DNA from: Flagellimonas beolgyonensis
GTDB taxonomy: Bacteria; Bacteroidota; Bacteroidia; Flavobacteriales; Flavobacteriaceae
Reading direction: 5' to 3'
NCBI RefSeq assembly: GCF_003992615.1
Contig: NZ_RZMY01000002.1
Location: 46,937-110,936 of the forward strand
DNA: 64,000 bases
Positions within the stretch are counted from its first letter, which is position 1. Each line of letters opens with the position of its first letter. The notes beneath the pieces are model-generated. The model did not search any database, was not told the origin of the DNA, and worked only from the letters and a program-made list of their open reading frames with translations. This document shows, piece after piece, positions 54,136 through 61,407 of the stretch. A program made the translations under genes and the position numbers.

Positions 54136-55398
54136 ATGGACCGACTACCCTTTACTGAAGACACCGTAATCTTCGGCCTCCTTTGCCTTTGTTTGGGCTT
54201 TGTTTTTTATACCTCATCCATTAAAACCGGGTTTTGGGGCAAGTTCTACAATATAGTACCTACGGTTCTCATGTGTTATTTGCTACCTGCCATCTTGGCC
54301 AGTGTTGGTATTATTGATGAATCGTCCTCCAACACGTATTATGTGGCCAGCAGGTATTTATTGCCCGCAGCATTGATTTTAATGACGTTGAGCATCGACC
54401 TCAAGGCCATCCTGAATTTGGGCTCCAAGGCCCTGATCATGTTCTTGACCGGAACTGCTGGTATCATTATCGGTGGGCCCTTGGCCATTTTGATCGTTTC
54501 CATCTTTTCCCCGGAAACTGTTGGCGGGGTGGGTCCCGATGCGGTTTGGCGTGGACTTGCCACCATTGCGGGCAGTTGGATCGGAGGTGGTGCCAACCAA
54601 GCGGCCATGCTCGAAGTTTTCAAATACAACCAAGAAAGTTACGGGGGTATGGTACTCATCGACATTGTAGTGGCCAACCTTTGGATGGCCGTAATACTAT
54701 TGGGAGTGGGCAAGACCCAAAAAATTGATAAGTGGCTTAAAGCGGACACTTCCTCCATCGAGGATCTCAAAAAAAAGGTTTCCACCTACACGGAGAAAAT
54801 TGCACGGGTCACCTCTTTGAAAGATTTTATTATGATGCTGTTTTACGCCTTTGTGGGTGTTGGTCTGGCCCATTTTTTAGGTCATCATTTTGCCAATTTT
54901 CTTCAAGACAATTTCGAGGTCATTCGAAATCCCCAGAAAATATTGTCCTCCTTGGGCTCCGAGTTTTTATGGATGGTGGTCATTGCCACCCTTGTGGGCA
55001 TTGGATTATCCTTCACCAAGGCCAAGGATTATGAGGGAGCAGGGGCCAGTAAGATTGGTGGGGTGTTCATCTATATTTTGGTGGCCACCATCGGTATGAA
55101 AATGGATTTGGCCAAAGTATTGGAAAATCCGGGTTTGATTGCCATTGGCCTTATTTGGATCAGTATACATGCTGGCCTGTTGATCTTGGTCGCCAAGATC
55201 ATCAAAGCACCCTTCTTCTTTTTGGCGGTAGGCAGTCAGGCCAATGTGGGTGGGGCCGCATCCGCTCCCGTGGTAGCTGCGGAATTTCATCCATCCTTAA
55301 CCTCCGTGGGCATTCTTTTGGCGGTTTTTGGTTACGTAGTGGGCACGGCTGGTGCTTATTTATGTGCTTTGTTGATGGAAGTGGCCTCGAAAGTTTAA
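54136..55398 (+). CDS. DUF819-family membrane protein
   Basis: A 420-residue inner-membrane protein with about ten membrane segments. The DUF819 (YjcL-like) pattern includes GTAGIIIGGPLAILIVS and ATIAGSWIGGGANQAAMLE. The family is uncharacterised; the duplicated halves suggest a transporter or permease (inference). It stands alone 112 bp after the tiny lipoprotein. Confidence 0.9.
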   Translation: MDRLPFTEDTVIFGLLCLCLGFVFYTSSIKTGFWGKFYNIVPTVLMCYLLPAILASVGIIDESSSNTYYVASRYLLPAALILMTLSIDLKAILNLGSKALIMFLTGTAGIIIGGPLAILIVSIFSPETVGGVGPDAVWRGLATIAGSWIGGGANQAAMLEVFKYNQESYGGMVLIDIVVANLWMAVILLGVGKTQKIDKWLKADTSSIEDLKKKVSTYTEKIARVTSLKDFIMMLFYAFVGVGLAHFLGHHFANFLQDNFEVIRNPQKILSSLGSEFLWMVVIATLVGIGLSFTKAKDYEGAGASKIGGVFIYILVATIGMKMDLAKVLENPGLIAIGLIWISIHAGLLILVAKIIKAPFFFLAVGSQANVGGAASAPVVAAEFHPSLTSVGILLAVFGYVVGTAGAYLCALLMEVASKV

Positions 55399-55439
55399 TT
55401 ATTTCGGAAGATTATTGATATTTGCCGAGCTAAAATTTT

Positions 55440-56141
55440 ATGATGAAAAGGATTTTGTTCGTATTGCTTTTGGGTCTGGTTGTAATTTCTTGTGGGAAGG
55501 ATAGCAAGAATACTATGACGGTGACCGGAAACATCAAAGGATTGAAAAAAGGGACTCTGTACCTTCAACATTTTCAAGATTCGACCCTAGTGATCTTGGA
55601 TTCCTTGGAAATAAAGGGGGATGGCAATTTCAGTTTTACCGAGGAAGTGGGCAATCCGGACATTTACTACCTATACCTTAAAAAAGAGGACAACAACGAT
55701 ATTAATGACCGAATCACGTTTTTTGGTGAACAGGGCACCATTACCATTAACACAGCTTGGAATACCTTCGATACCAATGTGGAAATTTCCGGTTCCAAAT
55801 CGCACGCCAAAATGGAAGAGTTTTACGAAATGATGTCCAAATTCAACATTAAGGAACTCACGTTGGCCCAGCAGGCTTCATTACCGGAAGCACAGGAAGA
55901 CTCCATTGTTTTGGATTCCCTGCAGCAATTGGCCGACAGGAACTTGGTCAGCCGTTACCGGTACGCCCTTAATTTTGGCTTGAACAATGGTGACTCCTAC
56001 GCCACCCCTTATTTAATGGTGACCGAAGTGAGCGAGGCGAATCCAAAATATCTGGATTCCATCTACAAAGGTTTGTCCCCCGAAGTGGCTGCTTCAACCT
56101 ATGGAAAGGCCTTGAAAGACCTATTGGAGGCCAACAACTAA
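55440..56141 (+). CDS. DUF4369 lipoprotein
   Basis: A 233-residue lipoprotein (lipobox VISC, Cys18). The mature N-terminal part (TMTVTGNIKGLKKGTLYLQH, DSLEIKGDGNFSF) is a DUF4369 domain, usually found in front of TlpA-like thioredoxins in Bacteroidota; here the thioredoxin part is absent and a helical tail replaces it. Its stop touches that of the convergent 90-residue gene. Confidence 0.85.
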   Translation: MMKRILFVLLLGLVVISCGKDSKNTMTVTGNIKGLKKGTLYLQHFQDSTLVILDSLEIKGDGNFSFTEEVGNPDIYYLYLKKEDNNDINDRITFFGEQGTITINTAWNTFDTNVEISGSKSHAKMEEFYEMMSKFNIKELTLAQQASLPEAQEDSIVLDSLQQLADRNLVSRYRYALNFGLNNGDSYATPYLMVTEVSEANPKYLDSIYKGLSPEVAASTYGKALKDLLEANN

Positions 56142-56414
56142 TTAACCGGCCATGCTGTTGAGTTGCTCAACAAGCTCGGTTGCCTTTACTTCCAATTCGT
56201 TTCGGATAGACTTAAAGTGGGCTTTACGGTCCTCAACATCCTTTTGATGTACCTTGTCCATAAGTTCGTCAAATACATCAATGGCTTTGTCAATAATCAC
56301 GGTTCCTTCCTCTGATTCCTTGTTTCCAGAACCGGCTTCCCAGATATACACCGCTTCAATAATGTCCCCGAGCACAAAATTGATGTCTTTTTTTAAATCG
56401 CGAATACTTGGCAT
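56142..56414 (-). CDS. Small conserved hypothetical protein, 90 aa
   Basis: A charged, almost entirely helical 90-residue protein (RDLKKDINFVLGDIIEAVYI, ending ATELVEQLNSMAG) with no signal peptide or membrane segment. It follows manA by 25 bp and is probably the last gene of the idi-queD-manA operon. I do not recognise a family. Cytoplasmic. Confidence 0.72.
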   Translation of the reverse strand: MPSIRDLKKDINFVLGDIIEAVYIWEAGSGNKESEEGTVIIDKAIDVFDELMDKVHQKDVEDRKAHFKSIRNELEVKATELVEQLNSMAG

Positions 56415-56439
56415 ATCAGTGTTTTTTTTAAAGGTACTA

Positions 56440-57408
56440 TTAAATGGTCACTTCTAAAAGTTTTACGGCTTGGGTATCCACTTTCACGTGGGTACTAGCT
56501 GCGGCCAGTAAAACAGTCTCTCCTTTTTTGATCGGTGTACTTCCCCAATCGTTGGAAATCACGGCTTCCCCGTCCACACACATATAAATGGTAAAGGAAT
56601 CCCTTTTCGAGATATCTTGATGGAAGGATTTGCCCAGGTTCAAAAAATTGGTTTTGAAATAGGGACAATCCACCATTTCATTGACGGTGTCCTTTTTTTT
56701 GTCATACACCACCTTGAAATCATCCTTCTTGGCATAATCGATGGCATCCACAGCCAAGCAGGTATGCAGCTCCCTTAGGTTTCCGTCCTTATCCTTACGG
56801 TCAAAATCGTAAACGCGGTATGTAATATCCGAGGTTTGCTGGATTTCAGCCAAAAGAACGCCGGCCCCAATGGCATGTATTTTTCCTGTATTGATAAAAA
56901 AAGTATCTCCTTCCCCTACTTCCTCATAATTCAATAAATCGAGCAGGGTGCCTTCTTCCAAACTTTTGATGTATTCCTCTTTTTCCACATCCTTGTTGAA
57001 ACCCACAATGAGTTGTGAGCCGGGATCAGCATCCATGATGTACCACATTTCGGTTTTTCCAAAGGAATTATGACGCTCTTTGGCCAATTCATCGTTCGGG
57101 TGCAGTTGGATGGAGAGATCTTGCTTGGCGTCGATAAACTTGATGAGTATGGGAAATTCTTCGCCAAAACGATCAACCACCTGGTTTCCTAAAACGGCCT
57201 TTGCATTTTCATTCAGCAGGCTGTTCAACGATTTCCCTTTCAAAGATCCATTGGAGACTATGGAAATATCACCGTCCACACCGGAAAGCTCCCAACTTTC
57301 ACCTGTAATTTCACTGGTTATTTGTTTTCCAAGTACTTCCTTTAACTTGGTTCCACCCCAAAGCCTTTCTTTGAGTATGGGCGTAAATTTTAAAGGGTAA
57401 AATTCCAT
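56440..57408 (-). CDS. manA: Class I mannose-6-phosphate isomerase
   Basis: A 322-residue zinc enzyme converting mannose-6-phosphate to fructose-6-phosphate. Zinc ligands lie in DLSIQLHPNDELA and ERHNSFGKTEMWYIMDADPG; NTGKIHAIGAGVLLAEIQQ is the active-site region. It supplies or removes mannose for glycans. Its ATG overlaps the queD stop by one base (TAATG). Confidence 0.94.
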   Translation of the reverse strand: MEFYPLKFTPILKERLWGGTKLKEVLGKQITSEITGESWELSGVDGDISIVSNGSLKGKSLNSLLNENAKAVLGNQVVDRFGEEFPILIKFIDAKQDLSIQLHPNDELAKERHNSFGKTEMWYIMDADPGSQLIVGFNKDVEKEEYIKSLEEGTLLDLLNYEEVGEGDTFFINTGKIHAIGAGVLLAEIQQTSDITYRVYDFDRKDKDGNLRELHTCLAVDAIDYAKKDDFKVVYDKKKDTVNEMVDCPYFKTNFLNLGKSFHQDISKRDSFTIYMCVDGEAVISNDWGSTPIKKGETVLLAAASTHVKVDTQAVKLLEVTI

Positions 57409-57815
57409 TATCCTGAATAGGTTACAAAGTTACGAGGTGTTTCGTAGAGTACAACTTCCAACTCTTTCTTGGCATCGATATGCGGCCGAAGTTTATTCCA
57501 AATCACAACGGCTATATTTTCAGCTGTTGGGTTCAAATTTTTAAATTCCGGGACATCCAAGTTTAAATTTTTGTGATCCAAGGCCTCTTCCACATGTTCC
57601 TGAATCAATTCCTTGAGAATTTTAAGGTCCATCACAAAACCTGTCTCCTGATCAATTTCACCTGTTACACTAACAATCAAATCATAGTTATGGCCATGGT
57701 ATCTCGGATTGTTGCATTTACCGAAAATCTCTTGGTTTTTTTCATCGCTCCAATCGGTCCGATGTAGTCTATGTGCCGCATTAAAACTGGCCTTACGACT
57801 TGCTTTAACTCTCAT
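57408..57815 (-). CDS. queD: 6-carboxytetrahydropterin synthase (QueD/PTPS family)
   Basis: A 135-residue zinc enzyme that makes 6-carboxytetrahydropterin from dihydroneopterin triphosphate for queuosine. Zinc histidines are in KASFNAAHRLH and RYHGHNYDLIVSV; the catalytic Glu is in EVVLYETPRN. The Cys expected between the first two His is in FGKCNNPRYHG. It overlaps idi by ATGA. Other queuosine genes are not in the window. Confidence 0.92.
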   Translation of the reverse strand: MRVKASRKASFNAAHRLHRTDWSDEKNQEIFGKCNNPRYHGHNYDLIVSVTGEIDQETGFVMDLKILKELIQEHVEEALDHKNLNLDVPEFKNLNPTAENIAVVIWNKLRPHIDAKKELEVVLYETPRNFVTYSG

Positions 57816-58345
57816 TTTGATGGTGTGTTAGCAGTAATATGGTTGTAAAATCGTTCAAAGATAATCTTGAACCAAGCTGTATAGTTATCCGGGTGTTCAG
57901 CAATGTCGGATTTAATGTCCTCAGGAAGCATCCATTTCCAAGCGGCAACTTCTTCCGGATTGATATTCGGTTCTCCTTGATAGAACCCGATCATGACATG
58001 GTCGAACTCATGTTCGGTAAGCCCATTGTCGAAAGGTGCCTTGTAGATAAAGGAAAACAGTTCTTTCAAATCTGTGGAAAAGCCCATTTCTTCCATGAGC
58101 CTACGCTTTCCTGCCTGAATGTTGCTTTCCCCATCCCGTTGATGGCTACAACAGGTATTGGTCCACAAGAAGGGAGAATGGTACTTATCGCTGGCCCGTT
58201 GCTGCAGCATGGTCTCCCCTTTTTCGTTCATCACAAAAACGGAAAAAGCCCGGTGTAGCAACGCTTTTTCATGGGCTTCCATTTTTGGCATCAAACCAAT
58301 GGGTTCATCCTTTTCATTGACCAAAATTACCTGTTCCTCTTTCAT
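57812..58345 (-). CDS. idi: Type I isopentenyl-diphosphate isomerase
   Basis: A 177-residue Nudix-fold enzyme interconverting IPP and DMAPP. The catalytic Cys is in FLWTNTCCSHQRDGE and the metal-binding Glu and His residues are in the GLTEHEFDHVMIG segment. It feeds isoprenoid synthesis, including the carotenoid operon 48 kb away. A TATTTTTG box only four bases before the ATG implies a leaderless transcript. First gene of the idi-queD-manA operon. Confidence 0.95.
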   Translation of the reverse strand: MKEEQVILVNEKDEPIGLMPKMEAHEKALLHRAFSVFVMNEKGETMLQQRASDKYHSPFLWTNTCCSHQRDGESNIQAGKRRLMEEMGFSTDLKELFSFIYKAPFDNGLTEHEFDHVMIGFYQGEPNINPEEVAAWKWMLPEDIKSDIAEHPDNYTAWFKIIFERFYNHITANTPSK

Positions 58346-58349
58346 GAGG

Positions 58350-58357
58350 CAAAAATA
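58350..58357 (-). promoter_or_regulatory. -7 box (TATTTTTG) of idi
   Basis: TAnnTTTG match with CCTC then ATG; implies a leaderless mRNA. Confidence 0.6.
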
Positions 58358-58402
58358 GGACCTTTGGCCGACAATCGAATCCTGGAAGTACGGAATTTCT
58401 TT

Positions 58403-59362
58403 TTAAAAGAATCGCGGAGATTTCATTCTACCAATGTTTCTGAAGAAATCGTAGCGTAGAATGATTTCGAAGGAACCATCATTAAAGGTAGCAGCACCAA
58501 GTTCCGTAATCTCCCTATCGTAGGCAAGACCAACCATCATCTGATCGGACAACATAAAGCCCAACAAACCACTGAATGCAGCATCCCAACGGTAGGCTGC
58601 CCCAGCTATAAACCGTTCGTTGAACATAAAATTGGCAGATAGGTCGACCTGTATTGGCGCCCCTTGGACCACCTTGGTCAACAACGTGGGCTTGAACTTT
58701 AGAAACGGGTTCAAATCCCACACATAGCCCGTAATGAAATAATAGTTCATGAGTTCCTTTGCCGTGGACACCGAAGATGAATCAAAATGGGTAGTCTCCA
58801 ATATGCGTGGAACCGAAAGGCCCACATAAAATTTATCGGTATGATAGTACACCCCAGCTCCTAAGTTGGGCGAAAATTTGTTTTGAATATCTTGCTGGGA
58901 TTGCAATTGGGGATCGACCTCAAATTCATCGAGTTCGGAATAGCGAATATCCAGCATATGGGCACTTCCTTTGAGTCCAAAACTCAATCTACCTTCAAAA
59001 GAGGTTTGGATGGTATAGGAGAAATCCACATCAAAATAGGTTTCGGAAGTGGGACCAATCTTATCGTTTACTATGGAAAGACCCAATCCAACCCCACGAT
59101 ACCCTACTGGAGTATGTATGTTGAGGGTCTGTGTTTCCGGTGCTCCATCCAATCCGAGCCATTGGTTGCGATACAGCCCCGCGATGCTCAAATGGCCCCG
59201 GGAACCTGCATAGGCAGGGTTCACACTTACGGTATTGTACATGTATTGGGTGTACTGTGCATCCTGTTGTGCATTGGCAATTCCAGTTAAGGCCATTCCA
59301 AAGAGAACAGTCAACTTTAGTGCCTTGTTTTTCCAAAGTGTTTTTTTCACAGTAAACCTCAT
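58403..59362 (-). CDS. PorP/SprF-family outer-membrane protein of the type IX system
   Basis: A 319-residue outer-membrane protein: signal peptide (ending IANAQQD) and a beta-barrel with the PorP/SprF pattern YTQYMYNTVSVNPAYAGSRG, LGLGLSIVNDKIGP, and a terminal FEIILRYDFF. These proteins work with surface proteins exported by T9SS, as SprF does with the gliding adhesin SprB. It follows the type B sorting-domain gene by one base, so the adhesin, CTD protein and barrel form one operon. Confidence 0.93.
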   Translation of the reverse strand: MRFTVKKTLWKNKALKLTVLFGMALTGIANAQQDAQYTQYMYNTVSVNPAYAGSRGHLSIAGLYRNQWLGLDGAPETQTLNIHTPVGYRGVGLGLSIVNDKIGPTSETYFDVDFSYTIQTSFEGRLSFGLKGSAHMLDIRYSELDEFEVDPQLQSQQDIQNKFSPNLGAGVYYHTDKFYVGLSVPRILETTHFDSSSVSTAKELMNYYFITGYVWDLNPFLKFKPTLLTKVVQGAPIQVDLSANFMFNERFIAGAAYRWDAAFSGLLGFMLSDQMMVGLAYDREITELGAATFNDGSFEIILRYDFFRNIGRMKSPRFF

Positions 59363-59363
59363 T

Positions 59364-61385
59364 TTATCTGTTAATGTATATGTAACCTGTTAACTGTTTC
59401 ATGGTACCGTTCTGATCTTCATAATCGATTACGTAGAAATAGGTACCCACCGGTAATTTGTTTTCCCTGTCCACGGTAACCCTTCCCTGGGAAGTGCCAT
59501 CAAAGACATTTCCACTGGAATTATATGCTCTTGTCTGGAAGACCATCACACCCCACCTATTGTATATTCTGACGGTATTATTCGGATAATTTTCGATTCC
59601 ATTGATGGTTAGCACGTCGTGGATTCCATCACCGTTCGGGGTAATTACGTTGATCACGTCTATCGGCTCAACAGTGGTTTCACCCAAATCAGGATCTAGA
59701 TAGTTCGGAATGCCATCTGAATCTGAATCATCGTTGGCGTAATTGCCATCTAAATCCAAATCTTCATCAATGGTTTCAATGCCATCATCATCATCGTCAG
59801 AATCCCTAAAATCAGGTATGCCATCAGAATCGGTATCCGGCATGGACAAGCTTGGATCATCGATTTCATCGTTCACATCGATATCGATTACAGTTCCACC
59901 TTCAAAACCATCGTCAAGGCCATCGTTGTCTTTATCTGAGCCAATCAGCACCACATCTGCAATACCATCTTGATCATGGTCGTGGCCTTCAACAGCATCT
60001 GGCACATTGTCATCATCACTGTCTGTATCGACATAATCTGGGATACCATCCGAATCCGTATCAACAGGTATCAAACCAACGTTCCCATCTTGCTCATAGG
60101 CATCATCCAATCCGTTGCCGTTTGCATCAGCATTGCTTGGCGGTATATAACCAAGTGCTGGTTGGGCCTCAATGTTATCCGGAATACCATCATTATCACT
60201 ATCGATGTCCAAATAATCGGGAATACCATCCAAATCAGTATCGGTTGGATCGGTTGATGGATCATTATCGCCATCGGCATTTAGATCTTCAAAACTATCC
60301 ACGATACCATCGTTATCGCTATCCAAGTCTGCTCCAGCCGCATTCACGATCACTGTAATGGTTGCTGTATCGCAATTGCCATTACTGTCACAAACCGTAT
60401 AATCGAATGTATCCGTTCCCACAAAACCAGAATTTGGCGTATAGGTAATGTTATCATCCGAAGGATTGTTCACTGTACCATTATCATTCAAAACCACTAT
60501 TCCGTTGGATGGATTGGTGGCAACGATTGTGCCCGACGTGGGTATATCATTGTCGTTGGCAAGCCATGAAATGACAGCAGCAACACCAGTATCGGTAGAA
60601 ACCGAATCATCAAGGGTGTCCACTATTGGAAGTACATCCACAGTTACCGTTGCGGTACTACAATCTCCCAGTGCATTACAAACTGTATAGTCGAAACTAT
60701 CGTTACCATTATAATCCGCATTGGGTGAATAGGTCACCAAATCATCCGAAGGATCGTTCGGGGTCCCATTATCATTAACGGAAACCGATCCATTGGTAGG
60801 TCCGGTTATGGTAAGCGTTCCAGTGGTAGGAAGGTCACTATCATTGACAAAGATGGGGACTAGGATGGATTCATCTTCATTCACAGCTATCAAATCGTCC
60901 ACCAAGTTTGCTGCCTGGGTCATACAAACTACTGTAAAACGAGGCAGGTCACTACTGTTTCCCGCTTTGGTTATGGTTGCCACATATCTTGCAACTGTCT
61001 GTGTACTGATCACAGTTGGTCGGGTTTGGTCGCCACTTAAGGCTGGACTCCAAGCTACGGTGGCCCCTGCCGGAATGCTAGCTGAAATATCCAAGGTCAC
61101 TTCATTATTTGGCGCCTGGCAATCAGTTAGGATAAAGTACCCCGTGGCGTTTGATCCACAAAGCGTGCCATCATAGGTTGCGAAATAAACACCAGGTTGG
61201 GTAGCTTCGTAAAAGGAATTGGTTCCCAGAACAGTACCAGTGTCCGAAGCTTCATACCATCGATAATTGGTTTCATCACCTGTATTGGGTGCTTGCAACA
61301 AAAACTGTGCATTTACGAAGCCTGTTCCAACAAAAAGAAGGAACAAACTGATACGAAGCGACCTATGTAGGGTTGTTAATTTCAA
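59364..61385 (-). CDS. T9SS type B (gliding-motility-associated C-terminal domain) protein
   Basis: A 673-residue secreted protein. Signal peptide 1-26; an Ig-like region to about 160; two cadherin-like/Big_9 repeats (about 165-255 and 260-350; NDNGTPNDPSDDLVTYSPNA and its partner); thrombospondin type 3 calcium-binding repeats (about 353-575, DSDSDGIPDYLD-type units); and a type B sorting domain (about 580-673; NVITPNGDGIHDVLTIN, VRIYNRWGVMVFQ). T9SS exports it and attaches or releases it at the cell surface. It lies between the repeat adhesin (22 bp) and PorP/SprF gene (1 bp). Confidence 0.94.
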   Translation of the reverse strand: MKLTTLHRSLRISLFLLFVGTGFVNAQFLLQAPNTGDETNYRWYEASDTGTVLGTNSFYEATQPGVYFATYDGTLCGSNATGYFILTDCQAPNNEVTLDISASIPAGATVAWSPALSGDQTRPTVISTQTVARYVATITKAGNSSDLPRFTVVCMTQAANLVDDLIAVNEDESILVPIFVNDSDLPTTGTLTITGPTNGSVSVNDNGTPNDPSDDLVTYSPNADYNGNDSFDYTVCNALGDCSTATVTVDVLPIVDTLDDSVSTDTGVAAVISWLANDNDIPTSGTIVATNPSNGIVVLNDNGTVNNPSDDNITYTPNSGFVGTDTFDYTVCDSNGNCDTATITVIVNAAGADLDSDNDGIVDSFEDLNADGDNDPSTDPTDTDLDGIPDYLDIDSDNDGIPDNIEAQPALGYIPPSNADANGNGLDDAYEQDGNVGLIPVDTDSDGIPDYVDTDSDDDNVPDAVEGHDHDQDGIADVVLIGSDKDNDGLDDGFEGGTVIDIDVNDEIDDPSLSMPDTDSDGIPDFRDSDDDDDGIETIDEDLDLDGNYANDDSDSDGIPNYLDPDLGETTVEPIDVINVITPNGDGIHDVLTINGIENYPNNTVRIYNRWGVMVFQTRAYNSSGNVFDGTSQGRVTVDRENKLPVGTYFYVIDYEDQNGTMKQLTGYIYINR

Positions 61386-61407
61386 ATCTTTGAATCTTAG
61401 TCCATAA

